Origin: Megaustenia siamemsis
Taxonomy: Eukaryota; Mollusca; Gastropoda; Stylommatophora; Ariophantidae
Length of the DNA stretch: 64,000 nt
Direction of reading: 5' to 3'
NCBI GenBank assembly: GCA_032433765.1
Contig: JAVIAB010000049.1
Location: 18,468,768 to 18,532,767 of the forward strand
The position numbers and the translations under genes are program-made. Positions 34,586 to 48,500 of the stretch are shown one piece after another; the first letter of the stretch is position 1; each line of letters opens with the position of its first letter. The notes under the pieces were generated by a model. It saw only the letters and a list, made by a program, of their open reading frames with translations, had not been told where the DNA came from and ran no database searches.

Positions 34586-35018
34586 CTACCTTTTTAGCTC
34601 CCAGTGAAACATAGGTCTTCAACAAACACTTTCCAAGTCGTTCTGTTTTTTGCCATTCTTTTAAGATCATTCCATGTCTTCCCCATCATCTTCATCTCTG
34701 CTTCGATCTGTCTTCTCCAAGAATTCCTTGGTCTTCCTCTTTGTCTTTACCCCTGGGGATTCCAAAAAAGGACGTGTTGTGTAATACTCTCAGTTGGCTC
34801 CCGTAGTGTGTGTCCTATCCAGCGCCATCGTCTTCGCTGTATCTCTTTATCCACTGGTGTTTGACTGGTACATTTCCATAATTCTATGTTAGTGATTTTG
34901 TCCTGCAATTTCCATCCTTTTATTCTGCGTAAGCATCCATTAATGAAAGTCTGTATCTTCGTGATTGTCAATTTTGTTGTTCTCCATGTTTCACATCCAT
35001 ATAATAGGACCGCCTTAA
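34586..35018 (-). mobile_element. LINE family E 3' part
   Basis: - strand FINGCLRRIKGWKLQDKITN, DKEIQRRRWRWIGHTLREPT; single (not tandem) copy of the 38-base end block. Confidence 0.85.
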
Positions 35019-35029
35019 CATTACTAAGT

Positions 35030-35412
35030 ATACTCACTCACAAATAAGAAAATTACTGGACGCTGTAGAAATGTGGTTTTACAGAAGAATGTTGAGAATA
35101 CCACAGACAGCTAAGAAGAGTAATGAAGGCATTCTGAAAGAGGCCAAAGCAAAAAGAGAGCTAATTTCCAATATTAGGAAGAAACAATCATCATTTTTTT
35201 GCCATGTAATGAGAAGGGAACAGATGGAATATACTGTAACAACTGGGAAAATTGAGGGATGAAGAAATAGAGGAAAGCAAAGAGAAAAGATACCAGACAG
35301 CTTAAGAGAATGGCTTGGCAGAAGGTCAACAACAGAAATTATAAATAATTGTCAAGATCAAAAGTTATGGAGAGACATGATCACCTACGCCAGCAGGCCC
35401 GGTACTTGATGA
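35030..35412 (+). mobile_element. LINE family A 3' part
   Basis: MWFYRRMLRIPQTAKKSNEG, EYTVTTGKIEG-stop, WRDMITYASRPGT and a gatgat tail. atactcact occurs on both sides and may be the TSD. Confidence 0.82.
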
Positions 35413-35576
35413 TACTCACTAAACTCAGTTACTCACTGTCTGAAAAATATAAAATAAATGACTTCATAACTATTTATTTCATTGTATTGTTAAAAAAGTT
35501 AATTCATTGAAACAATGAACTGATTGAATTTAAATATTGAAATAGATAATAATGAATATAATTATAATGTCCTGGA

Positions 35577-35625
35577 CTAGGACTTTACCATATAATATCT
35601 GGTAAAGTCCTATTTTAGCATCTTT
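35577..35625. repeat. Short hairpin
   Basis: aggactttaccat and atggtaaagtcct-type inverted arms around an AT-rich loop; origin unknown. The rest of 35413-35723 is featureless. Confidence 0.55.
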
Positions 35626-35723
35626 CTGCTAAACAACTGATCTCCTCTGATTGACGGCACATATTTCAATGTTTCAACTGCTTCTAGTTTTTGTGCAGTT
35701 ATTTCATTTTTTTTCAACAAACG

Positions 35724-36362
35724 TTTAGGGTTAGGTATAATTTCAGGTATTCCTAACCCAGGGTTAGGGTTAGGTATAATTTCAGGTATTCCTAACCCAG
35801 TGTTAGGGTTAGGTATAATTGAAGGTATTCCTAACCCAGGGTTAGGGTTAGGTATAATTGAAGGTATTCCTAACCCAGGGTTGGGTATAATAGAAGGTAT
35901 TCCTAACCCAGGGTTAGGTATAATTGAAAGTATTCCTAACCCAGGGTTAGGTATAATTTCAGGTATTCCTAATCCAGGGTTAGAGTTAGGTATAATTGAA
36001 GGTATTCCTAACCCAGGGTTAGGTATAATTGAAGGTATTCCTAACCCAGGGTTAGTAAAAAAAAAAAAGTAAAGAGCCCCGTCCCGCCAAGTGGCGTATA
36101 GGGAATATGGTGTTAGTGGCCATAAATTTTACAGACCTTCAGCACATGATTTTTGGAGTAATGTGGTCGGTATTACACCCGTGCCACTTTACTTTCCCAG
36201 AAAAAAATCCGGTACCCATTTGAGGCTGGATGAAACCAGAAGCCATCGGTTGGGATCGAACCCTACCCCATGTTCTTTCTAGTCCAGTTCACTAACCACT
36301 GAGCTATCGTGGCTCCCAATCTAGGGTTAGGTATAATTGAAGGTGTTCCTAACCCAGGGTTC
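35724..36362. repeat. Telomere-like palindromic satellite, SINE inserted
   Basis: Units of 33-42 bases contain cctaacccagggttagg, a palindrome of the metazoan telomere motif on both strands, followed by tataattgaaggtatt. About nine units before and one after a SINE 1 insertion (36056-36317). Confidence 0.9.
36056..36317 (-). mobile_element. SINE family 1 copy inside telomere-like satellite
   Basis: Full antisense copy (poly-A side first, head atcgtggctccc at 36306-36317). ag-ggttag is present on both sides; a TSD is hard to separate from the repeat. Confidence 0.88.
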
Positions 36363-36689
36363 TTCTAATGAAAGATTAGAGAACGACTGAATAAAGTGAA
36401 AGGGAATGTTACTCTGATTTGTATTTCTTGCGTTATAACAGATATTGAACAAATTTTAATTTCCTGATTGTGAGATTTATCTTCAATAAATTTAATGATC
36501 AAGTTTCATTTAGTAAAAATTAGATCAAATGGATTTTCTTTTTGACTCCATTATCTAGTGAAAGTAAGGTCATGTATTTGCTACATAGCAGCATTGTCCT
36601 GTTGGAGACAGATGGTAAAACTTAGGCCTCATGTTCCTCTTCTTTACTAATCTTGTGCTGTGAATTATTCACTCTTTGCCAGCAATAGT
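36363..36689. other. No recognisable feature
   Basis: AT-rich unique sequence. Confidence 0.4.
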
Positions 36690-37065
36690 AGTCTGCAGTA
36701 GTGAAAGCCCTGACTTACTCTGCGACAGAACTAGCAGAGCGGCAGAGGACAATGTAACATGCACACAACAGTGCTCAGAGCCAAATAATGGAGAAACAAT
36801 CGCACATAAAGAAACAACATATAAATTGGTTCGGCCACATAACAAGACAAAAAGAAGTAACAATGACTCAAAGAGCCATAAACAAATGCTACGAAAACGC
36901 CAGATGAAGAGGAAGACCGAGAAAGAGATGGATAATGGGAATACTAGAGTCACTAGGAGGAATAACATCATAAGAGGTCAACAGAAGAGCAAAGAATTGC
37001 AGATTGTTTCTCCCCTCGACTCCAACGGCAGCAGAGGAAGGATAGAAGAAGAAGAAGAAAACTAA
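36690..37065 (+). mobile_element. LINE F-like 3' end
   Basis: Contains the late ORF2 signature MKRKTEKEMDNGNTRVT in a shifted frame and ends in agaagaagaagaaaac, the family-type AAG tail. Poorly preserved. Confidence 0.5.
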
Positions 37066-37132
37066 CATTAGGCCTGAAAGGAGTTGTGACAATTTAAACT
37101 CAGAGAAGGTATGTTTTCATGTCCTTCTTCTA

Positions 37133-37425
37133 CCTTTTTAGCTCCCAGTGGAGCATAGGTCTTCAACAAACACTTTCCAAGTCGTTCTGTCTCTTGCCAT
37201 TCTTTTAAGATCATTCCATGTCTTCCCCATCATCTTCATCTCTGCTTCTATCTGTCTTCTCCAAGAATTCCTTGGTCTTCCTCTTTGTCTTTTCCCCTGG
37301 GGATTCCAAAAAAGGGCCTGTTGTGTAATACTCTCAGTTGGCTTCCGTAGTGTGTGTCCTATCCAGCGCCATCGTCTTCGCTGTATCTCTTTATCCACTG
37401 GTGTTTGACTGGTACTTTTCCATAA
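37133..37425 (-). mobile_element. LINE family E 3' end, best-preserved terminus
   Basis: - strand frame reads DKEIQRRRWRWIGHTLRKPT, NPQGKRQRGRPRNSWRRQIE, MMGKTWNDLKRMARDRTTWK and VFVEDLCSTGS. This copy shows the unexpanded form of the block amplified at 9.0 and 16.2 kb. Confidence 0.88.
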
Positions 37426-37619
37426 TATGTTTTCATGTGGGGGAGAAAAAAACAAATCTTTAAATATGCCGTCCAGAACTGTCTGCTCCACATAAAAAAA
37501 GAGCAGTATGATGACTGTCCCAGTCATTTGGTTATGAGAAATCTGCAGCAGACTACCATCTATAAGAGAGACATTAATGTGGCTGATATGAAAGCATATA
37601 TCACTTATATATTAAATAT

Positions 37620-38065
37620 ACACTTGGGGTTTCTGGTCAACATGGTGGATAGGTGGCAGGAACCTTTGATGCTGAGTCTGAAAAGTGTTCCTTGTTGCAG
37701 TTTCCTCATATTCCAAGTCCGGCTTGCTGCTGGAGGTACTGAGTTAAGTGCTCTGTGTACACCGTGAGCTGTGTTTTTCATCCAGATTGTGTTTCAATAT
37801 TCCAATTGCTTATGATGAATGATCATACTGTATGATGAAGGACAGTCACTTCAGCTGTGTTCACTTTCAGTGCCGCTTGGCTGTACGTCTTTTGGCATGT
37901 GCTGTAACTGCTATAATGGGAACTGCAGCTGCCTTTCTTTGTTTGGATCATTCAATGGGATTAGTTTTAATTCGGATGATTCCACTGTCACGGTCAATTG
38001 AGCAATTATGGATTTTAATTCATTTGCAGTGATACCAGGGCCTTTGACTAATCATGACCATGAGA
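37620..38065 (+). repeat. Family X copy, 3' UTR part
   Basis: Aligns to 49240-49650: tggtggataggtggcaggaa, ccaagtccggcttgctgctg, gagcaattatggattttaat. The preceding 37426-37619 has an open frame (from 37435) with no recognised domain. Confidence 0.7.
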
Positions 38066-38187
38066 GCATATTGTGGAAGTAATCCCTGACAGATATGTGC
38101 TGAAGGTATATGTTCTGGACCATCAAATGCAAAAGACAGTGCAAAAATCCACTAATAAGAAAATTAAGAAGAAGAATATATGAGAGT

Positions 38188-38448
38188 AAAAAAAAGTAAA
38201 GAACCCCCCCGTCACGCCAAGTCGCGTATAGGGAATATAGTGGTAGTGACCATAAATTTTACAGACCTTCAGCACATGATTTTTCGGGGTAATGTGGTCG
38301 ATATTATGCCCATGTCGCTTTACTTTCCCAGAAAAAATCCGGTACCCATTTAAGGCTGGGTGAACCCGGAGGCTGTCGGTTGGGATCGAACCCTACCTCT
38401 TGTCCTTTGTAGTCCAGTTCACTAACCACTGAGCTATCGCGGCTCCCT
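38188..38448 (-). mobile_element. SINE family 1 copy with TSD
   Basis: Flanked by aatatatgagagt at 38175-38187 and 38449-38461, about 100 bases upstream of ZBBX exon 1. Confidence 0.92.
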
Positions 38449-38562
38449 AATATATGAGAGTGGATGATGAAAAAGAAGACATTAGAGCAAATTAAGAAGT
38501 AGATAAAAGAGCAAAACTTGACGATGAAGATGTTTGGAGTTAATTGTTAATTATTTTCTCAG

Positions 38563-38671
38563 ATATAAGTGGATGGAGAACGGATGTTCTACCTGACGTT
38601 CAACTGCAAAAAATGCCTGTTTTCAACACTTCCACAAGAAAGGAAGACATCTCCCTCAAACTCCGAGCACA
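38563..38671 (+). CDS. ZBBX: ZBBX exon 1 of window (contains probable start codon)
   Basis: Acceptor ttattttctcag precedes 38563 and donor gtaaga follows 38671. ATG at 38613 opens a frame ending in LKLRA and a split CAG codon (phase 2) completed by exon 2. Seventeen codons before the ATG are also open, so either this exon has a 5' UTR part or there is an earlier coding exon. Confidence 0.75.
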
Positions 38672-41600
38672 GTAAGAAGTATTTAATTTTTGTTTCTTGC
38701 ATTTACCACGCGACTGAAGGAATAAATGGTCCCCATAAGTGGTAGGTCTGGTGTTCTTGCAATGTTTATTGAAGGCTTGTTGTGTTTTGATCTTTCTCCC
38801 AAACCATTTTATCTGTTGTTTCTTTATATATTCTATGGTGAAGGGTAATCCCTAGCTTTTTTCTCAGTTCTTCTTTTCTGATCTTATCTCTCAGACTGTT
38901 TCCTGTCATTCGTCAAACACATTTAATCTCTGTAGAGGTTATTTTTATTATTGTTCTTGTATCTAGGATCCAGGACTGGCATTGGTAGCAAAACATTGGG
39001 ATGAAGATTGTATTTTAGAGTGCCAGTTTTGCCTCTATAGTTATTTACTTGTTGGATAATAGTGGTGATAGCTGTCCAATGATTTGACAAGCTTTGTTGG
39101 ATCATGAGTCTATTTCTCCTTTTTGTGAATTGACGTTTGTCACAAGACTTCCTTGGTATTTAGATTCCTCTACACTGCACTGAATATAGTAGACTGAGGA
39201 AAATTCATTGACCCATAGATACAACACTACAGACAAAACTATATGGACCACTGCAAGAATTACAAAAGACAGTAAAATTTATACAGGAAACGACATTGAA
39301 GATATAGACAATACTTCGGGCGAATGAAAAATAGATAGAAATTTCTCTACTTGTTTCATAATCTATAGTTATGTTGATGTTCTGTTTCTCTTTTCCGATA
39401 TATATATATATATATATAATATGTGATATATATTGCAATATGTGTCGAAAGACACATATATCACAATTCTGCTGCTTATCACAACACAATGCATGTATGT
39501 CATCATAACACCCTTTTAAGGCTGATAAAAATGTCATCAGGCAAACACAAGCAGACAAGAATTGTACCCATTTATTGCACATTTTATGGGTGATGTGGCT
39601 AGTGTCACCCAATACCATCCTACTTTCTCAGAGGAAATCTCTGATAACCCATTTTCAGAAGTCAAGTGCAGCTTTGACGGTCGGAAAAAAATTCACCACA
39701 TCTCGGAATGAACCCAGAACCTTCTAGTCAGTAGCGAGAGCACCAACGACTAAGCCATCAAGGCTTCTGTCTGATCGGTGTTATCTGATGTTTGACAGAA
39801 TGTATTTTAACTTGAGCATCAGGCGTTTATGTTAAATTTGACAGCGTTTTAATTTGTGCATAAAGTGTTTATGTTAAATTTTACAGTGTTTTAATTTGTG
39901 TATAAAGTGTTTATGTTAATTTTGACTGTTTTAATTTGTGCATAAAGTGTTTATGTTAATTTTGACGGCTTTAATTGGTGCATAAAGTGTTTATGTTAAT
40001 TTTGACAGTTTTTAATTTGTGCATATAGTGTTTTATTTAATTAAGACAGTTTTAATTTGTGTATAAAGTGTTTATGTTGTATTTGACTGAGTGTGTTTTA
40101 ATTTGTGGATTACCTGTATTATGTTACCTCTAACTGTCAAACCCACTGCCTTATGGTTGACTCACGTATAAAGCTAAACGTGGAGGAATGTAAAACTAGA
40201 AAGAAAATCTGGATAGCAAAATGTGGCCTATTCATCTTCTGACATCCCTTGTAACTCAATTTCTGTTTTGAATGTTTATATCCCTGCATTAAAACTCTTT
40301 GAAAAGAATTTGAACAGTGGTTAGTGCAACATATGCAAAGCACTGATTCCATAATAATCAGACAATCAGATGTCAACAGATGATCTCCCTCAGCCAGACC
40401 GAGTAGTCTTTTTCCTGGGACACTGCTGGATAGTGATTTCAGTAGAAGAGAGGACGAAATAAATGAAATACTGTTCGCAGACGACCAAGTTCTAATACAT
40501 GAAACAACTGAGGACCTGCAAGAACATATCAACAGGCTAAACAACACTTGTAAACAATACAACATGGAGATCAACATAAACAAAACCAAAGTAATGGCAA
40601 TAGCGAGAAAGAAAGAAAAACTAAACATCATAATAGATAATACGACTCTGAAACAAGTAGACAACTTTTAAACATCTGGGTAGCATGTTAACACAAGACA
40701 ATAACCAAGAGACAGAGATAGATATGGATGGATGCATTCGCCCGATGACTAAAGTATTCTAGAGTATTCGTAGACTTTAGACTTCCTCTTCGTCATCCGC
40801 CCTTAAAAGGACGTTAAGTCGGCGTGATTGCGTTGTGTTGCAGTTTGCAGTGTAACACTGTGATATCTGTCTGCGCCTTTCGGAAGGGGGGGGGGGAGGG
40901 GGCTTCCTTCATTCCCACATAAATGGGTTAATGGGACATAATCATATTTGGACATATTTCTTCCAAATTGTCAGCAGTGTGGGTCTGAAGTTCAAGAGTT
41001 AAACCAGGATTAAAAATTGAATAGAGAGATATTAGTCAATTTTGTTTATTGAAAAATTGTCGCTCGAGATATTAGTCCATTTTGTTTATTGAAAAATTGT
41101 TGCTCGAGATATTAGTCCATTTTGTTTATTGAAAAATTGTTGCTCGAGATATTAGTCCAATTTGTTTATTGAAAAATTGTCGCTCGAGATATTAGTCCAC
41201 TTTGTTTATTGAAAAATTGTCGCTCGAGATATTAGTCCATTTTGTTTATTGAAAAATTGTTGCTCGAGATATTAGTCCATTTTGTTTATTGAAAAATTGT
41301 TGCTCGAGATATTAGTCCAATTTGTTTATTGAAAAATTGTCGCTCGAGATATTAGTCCACTTTGTTTATTGAAAAATTGTCGCTCGAGATATTAGTCCAT
41401 TTTGTTTATTGAAAAATTGTTGCTCGAGATATTAGTCCATTTTGTTTATTGAAAAATTGTTGCTCGAGATATTAGTCCAATTTGTTTATTGAAAAATTGT
41501 CGCTCGAGATATTAGTCCACTTTGTTTATTGAAAAATTGTCGCTCGAGATATTAGTCCATTTTGTTTATTAAAAAATTGTTGCTCGAGATATTAGTCCAT

Positions 41601-42545
41601 TTTGTTTATTACAAAATTGTTGCTTGAGATATTAGTCCAATTTGTTTATTGAAAAATTGTCGCTCGAGATTTTAGTCCAATTTATTTATTGAAAACTTGT
41701 CGCTCTAGATATTAGTCCATTTTGTTTATTAAAAAATTGTCGCTCGAGATATTAGTCAAATTTGTTTATTGAAAAATTGTCACTCTCCGTTTCTTTTTTA
41801 ATTTTATATTTCTATTCATGCTAGGCACCTGCTTAAGGCGCGTGATCAAACAAGGAAGTTGGAGGAGGACAATCGAAAGATGGAGGAGAGGCTGAAAGAG
41901 TTGAAGATATTCATGAGAAGGGAAAAGGAATTACGAGAGTAAGTGGATATTTTCTAGTTTTCTTTTTCTGCTACTGCTTGCACCCAACAGCTACTCTTCT
42001 TTATCTTGAGTTCTTGAAAGGTCATGAACTCTTCCTAGCTCAAAAACCACGTTTTTACACAGCATTTTTAAGGAGAAAAATTAGGGCATGAGTGCATATA
42101 TATCGTAACAACTTTTTAACCTCACACATTGCTATGATGTATTTTATATCAATGACCCAAAGAGACACTGAAAAGAACATTGATCAGAGAGACAAAAGCA
42201 GCAGAAATCAGCTCCCTCAATATGATCGAGATGCTTGCACAGAACAGAGACAAATGGCAAGATTTGATAAAAGATCTTTGCAAGGACTGAGACTGCTGGA
42301 AAGGAAATTTAGAAAAAGAGAAAGAATATCTGGGTCTATGCCCCATGGGTTGAATACAGCTGGAAAGGTCAATATATATGTAGATAGATTACGTTGATGT
42401 ATCATATGTAAAAATGTGTAGAACTAAGTGAACTTCTTATAAAAAGTATGTTCAATAATAATTTTGCAAGAAAAGTAAAAAAAAAAAAAAAAAAAAGATT
42501 ACGTGATTGACCTGCTATTTATAGAGACAATAATAATTTTGCTAG

Positions 42546-42583
<38 letters not shown>

Positions 42584-45500
42584 ACGTGATTGACCTGCTA
42601 TTTCTAGAGACAGAAGATGGAATGGACATCTCCTTATCTCAGGTGCCAATATATGTTCGGATGATCAATATTATCACTCAGTGAAAAATCTTAATCTGAA
42701 TTTCCATCCATGTGGTGGATAAATACATCTTCTACATTTTGAACAATAAATACATGACTAAGTTAATTGTCAGGCTTATTTGGCCGTCATATTTTTGGGT
42801 CATGTTAAAAGACACAACAGCCTAATAAAAGTAATACTGGAAGGGAAAATACAAGGTAAAAGAGGCAGAGGCAGACCAAGATTAACATGGACAAGTAACA
42901 TCAAAAGATGGACATGTCAGCCTATGACAATCTGCACCATCAAAGCAAGAGACAGAGTGGAATGGCGCTCTATGGTAGCCAACCTTCGATGCGGAGACGG
43001 CACTCAATGATGATGATTCGGCCGTAAATTGTTGAGTAAGTTTTAAAAAAAAACACATTTTCTTATCAGTGAAAATTCACTATTCGCCATATTGACTAGA
43101 AGTCTCTCGATATGTATTTTAATATTGATTCTATGCCACATCTTTCTTTTATGGTGTAATTTATACATTGGTATCTTCTGTACAAAAGAGGTGAGATGTA
43201 GAATGGCTCAGGCAAAAGCAGCTTTCCAAAAAATGAGGAAAATACTATGCAATTCATTTTTGATAATAGAAACAAGAAAAGGAGTTCTTAAATGTTACGT
43301 AGAGCCAGTCTTAACATACGGATGCGAATCATGGACAATAGGACAACAGACAAGAAAATCACTGTAGTCTGTAGAAATGTGGTTTTACAGAAGATTGTTG
43401 AGAATACCATGGACAGCTAAGAAGAGTAATGAAGAGGTTCTGAGAAAGGTCAAAGCAAAAAGAGAGCTAATTTCCAATGTTAGGAAGAGACAATCATAAA
43501 TTTTTGGCCATGTAATGAGAAGAGAACAACTTGAATATATTGTAACAACTGGAAAAATTGAGGGACGAAGAGATAGAGGGAAGCAAAGAGAAAAAATAAC
43601 AGACAGCTTAAGAGAATGGCTTGGCAGAAGGTCAACAACAGAAATGATAAATAGCTGCCGAGATCAAATGTTGTGGAGAGACATGATCACCTACGCCACT
43701 AGGCCCAGTACTTGATGATGATGATGATCTTCTGGTCACTCCTGCCACTTTTATTAAATAATTTATCAAACTAATTCAAAGTCATCTGTAATGTTATAAC
43801 CAATCATTCAAGCAAAGTCATCTGTAATGTTATAACCAATCATTCAAGCAAAGTAATCTGTAATATTATAACCAATCATTTAAGCAAAGTCATCTGTAAT
43901 ATTATAACCAATCATTCAAACAATCGTTATTTTTTTGTTCTCAGTGCCATGTTTTTATTTTTCTCCAGAAAACATGGTCCTGGTTTTTGGGCCAGAGGTC
44001 AGTCGAACACTGGATCCTTGACCAAATATGCGTCTGACGTTTTACAAAATAATACAGTGACCGTACCTTCAGAAGGAAAGATAAAGAAGGTGAAAGTTTT
44101 AAGGGATGAGCCTATTGGTAAGAGATTGTGTGAAATTATGATAGTCTTTGACGTTTTCATTGTTCTCCCGTATTTAGATCCATACAAAATTATTATGGAT
44201 GCTAAGTCGCCTCCCAGTTATTATGGAGGCTAAGTCGCCTCCCAGCAGCATAGCTGGAAGTTATCAGCAACCCACAGCTGATAGCTTGTGACAGGATTGG
44301 TAAACCAGAACCATCCAGACTCTACTTTACCTCTCCGTGGTGCCTCCAGAAACAGACTAACCTGTCTAGTCAGGCCAAGCGAGTATGGATCGAAGAGGGA
44401 AGACAACCCAGTACTCAAAAATGTCATGCTGAAGTTTGTTTGTGTTGGGCTAATAGGCGCAAATATCACAGTTATACTGCAAACCACAAACACAACTCAG
44501 ACATGCCCACTTTACGTCCTTTTAAGGATGGATAATTAGGAGGTGTATTCCTTTAATCATTGGGTGAACACAAGCAAGCAAAGTCATTATCACTGACTGG
44601 TTGGTCTCGAGGCAAGATGTCGGCCTTGAGACAGAGAGGTTGTGGGTTCAAATCCTGGCTACACCGGTGGGGATTTTTATTTATGATTTCTCTCTGCAGC
44701 AACCACCCCAGGTCTCAGCAGCGAGGCCCGGCTTGAAACGTCAATTACTCATCGATGGATAAAATATGAGTACCTCTGAAGTCGGAGTTATCTGCCTGTG
44801 TTGCAAGGGACCCCTGTGCACATGGCTGCCAGGGAAAAATGGATTAACATGCAAAATTCAATTCCTAGTCTCTAGGGACTTCGTCAGAGGTAAAAAGCTG
44901 GTGAACGAAAAAAGAAAACCACTGACTGTACATGGATCTCATGTATCCTTATTTTGTTTGTGTTTGTACTAATTGAATATTGCTTAAATCGATACAAGTT
45001 ATCATGGTTTTATATATCCTTTTTGTTGATATATATTTGAATGTGTGTGTGTGTGTGTGTGTTCATGCTGGGTCATCTGGTGTCACAATCCTTTCAATAT
45101 GTTATAACATGTATGTTATTTTCATTTGTTTGCTTGTTTATAACCACATAATTTGTTCTTCCTGATTTGAATGCTTGTGACAAGGCATGGGTTCAGTCAT
45201 CAGTTATCATTGTTCAGAGATCTCTTTGGTTTAATAAATAAAGATGATGAAAATTAGATGAAATGTAGAATGAGGAAAAATTAGATGAAATGTAGAATGA
45301 GGAAAATTATATGAAATGTAGAATGAAGGAAAATTAATTAAATGAAATGTAGAATGAAGGAAAATTAATTAGATGAAATGTAGAATGAAGGAAAATTAAT
45401 TAGATGAAATGTAGAATGAAGGAAAATTAATTAGATGAAATGTAGAATGAAGGAAAATTAATTAGATGAAATGTAGAATGAAGGAAAATTAGAGGAAGTG

Positions 45501-48500
45501 TTGAATGGAGTGTAGAATAAAAATGTGAAAGATAAAGCTAAGACAGATTAAACATAAAAAGAAGACATATAGGTAGAAAGCTATTTAGTTAATGAGGAAT
45601 ATAAACAAAAAAATAGAGACAAATTAAGAATAGGCAAGTAAAAGAGAGAATCGTGGAATGGAAAATGAAGAATCAGAAGAAGTAGAAAAAAGAAAGTAAA
45701 GCAAAGGCATAACAGGCTAAGAAGAAGTATAGAAGCTCCCACAAATAGCTTAGATGTAATACCATTCTATTCAGGAATCAAAGAAAGGAGCAGATGAAGG
45801 AAAGACGTAACATTATGACAATGAATTTGCTATTTTTTAAAATATTTTTTTTTATTTCACAGACAAACCAAAGCAGATCGGTCCCCCAGGAACATTAAAA
45901 TATATTGCTCAGAGGAAACTGCCCATTGGAACTGTCCCAAAGGACAAACAGAAGGGTCCTAAATGTGGCCAATGTGAAGACAGGACAGCTACTGTGGTAT
46001 GTATATTTGTTGTGGTTTCTGTAGAATAGTAATTCATTTATTGTAGTTCATCATGTCTAGAGTGTTTGAAAGCAGTGGTTGGAGTATCTGAGTAGGTCCA
46101 GATTAAAAAGAGTTTAGAGGTGAGATGCAGAATGGTTCAGGCAAAAGCAGCTTTCCAAAAATGAGGTAGATACTGTGCAATCTATTTTTGACAATAGAAA
46201 CAAGAAAAACAAGACACATATGGATGTGAACCATGGGCAATAGGACAACTGACAAGAAAATCACTGGAGGCCATAGAAATGTGGTTTTACAGAAGAATGT
46301 TGAGAATACCATGAACAGCTAAGAAGGGTAATGAAAATGTTCTGAAAGAGGTCAAAGCAAAAAGAGAGCTAATTTCCAATATTAGGAAGAAACAATCATC
46401 ATTTTTTGGCCGTGTAATGAGAAGGGAACAACTGGAACATATTATGACAACTGGGAAGGTTGAGGGATGAAGAGACAGAGGGAAGCAAAGAGAAAAGACA
46501 CCAGACAGCTAAAAGAGAATGGCTTGAAGGAAGGTCAACAACAGAAATGGTAAATAACTGTCGAGATCAAAAGCTGTGAAGAGACATGATCACCTATGCC
46601 AGCAGACATAGTACTTGATGACGATGTATCGCCCTTTTTGTCTTATCAGATGGTCTAGTGGTTGTTATTGTGTATTTTTTTAGGTTTTGTTTTTGTCAAA
46701 CAGCGTCTCTCTCGTGGCTAATTCTACCAATGTTTGACAAACACATGCGGTCACATAATGAACAAGTCAGGTCCACTGATCCACAGCGGTTTTCCATCCT
46801 TTTTCATTAGTCTTTTCTCTTCTAAGTTTTGCCTTAGCACAGTCTCAAATGATGTTATACGGTTCCATATACATGCTCTCCATGATGTGCGATCACTTGC
46901 CAGATGTTCCCAGTCATTTTCACAGATGGAGAAATCATTCAGAGATGATTTACAGATATCTCTATATCGTAGTTTAGGTCTGCCGATTTGTCTTTTTCCG
47001 TGTATTAGCTCACCATATAGTATTTTTGATGACGATAATGATGTTGAAAAAGGACATGTGCTGACAGGTTGACATGTACAACTGTTGTGAGGAATGGACA
47101 ATGATTCTCAATGCTTTCTAAAGTATACCCTCCAACATGTTGTGGTGGACAACTAAATACTATTATGGTTTGCTAGTCTTCTCTGGTTCCCTGCATAATA
47201 CTTCTGTAGGATTTCTTCCCTTCTGATTTGCTGATGGCAATGGGCTACTCTGACTTGCCGAAGGGCAATGGACTGCTCTGACTTGCCGGAGGCCAATGGA
47301 CTGCTCTGACTTGCTGAAGAGCAATGGATTGCTCTGACTTGCTGAAGGGCAATGGATTGCTCTGACTTGCTGAAGGACAATGGACTTTTCTGACTTACCA
47401 AAGGCAATGGGCTGCTCTGACTTGCCAAAGGACAATGGACTGCTCTGACTTGCCAAAGGACAATGGACTGCTCTCACTTGCCAAAGGACAATGGACTGCT
47501 CTCACTTGCCAAAGGACAATGGACTGCTCTGACTTGCCAAAGGCAATGGACTGCTCTGACTTACCAAAGGCAATGGGCTGCTCTGACTTGCCAAAGGCAA
47601 TGGACTGCTCTGACTTGCCAAAGGACAATGGACTGCTCTGACTTGCCAAAGGACAATGGACTGCTCTGACTTGCCAAAGGACAATGGACTGCTCTGACTT
47701 ACCAAAGGACAATGGACTGCTCTGACTTACCAAACGCAATGGACTGCTCTGACTTGCCAAAGGCAATGGACTGCTCTGACTTGCCAAAGGACAATGGACT
47801 GCTCTGACTTGCCAAAGGTAATGGGCTGCTCTGACTTGCCAACGCAATGGACTGCTCTGACTTGCCAAAGGACAATGGACTGCTCTGACTTGCCAAAGGA
47901 CAATGGACTGCTCTGACTTGCCAAAGGCAATGGGCTGCTCTGACTTGCCAAAGGCAATGGACTGCTCTGACTTGCCAAAGGACAATGGACTGCTCTGACT
48001 TGCCAAAGGCAATGGACTGCTCTGACTTGCCAAAGGACAATGGACTGCTCTGACTTGCCAAAGGCAATGGGCTGCTTATTATTATTAAAAATGGCAGCTT
48101 ATTTATATTCGAGCTATGGACTAAGCAATGTTTACATTGAACAACACGAGATATGATATTGCTGCGAGTTGGCAGATTTTTGAAAATGTTTTCAAGGGTT
48201 TGAACATAAATGTTTGTTCACAGTTCGTTAACCTTCGCTGTAGATAAAGTCGTTAATTCGTTTCAGACGTTTGGGACGTTGGTAGCTAAGGACCCTAACT
48301 TGTGCAAACGGATGGCATTGGCAAGGATCATTTTGAATCTATGAAGTGGGCTCATTGTGTGTTTAACTCAAAAGCATATGTGCTTTTTAACCAAAGACCT
48401 TTTTTTGGGGGGGGGACTCAATGAAGATATCCCCGATGGAAGAATAAACTGTACTATTAGTCCCATACATGATTCGCTTCCAGAGGTTTATGATGTAAAC

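Noticed and set aside
35800..36072. Glycine/proline repeat protein (GIIEGIPNPGL)
   Set aside because: Translation of the telomere-like satellite ending in a SINE.
37435..37767. 110-codon + strand frame as a gene
   Set aside because: It runs from unique DNA into the 3' UTR of family X; no domain, no splice borders.
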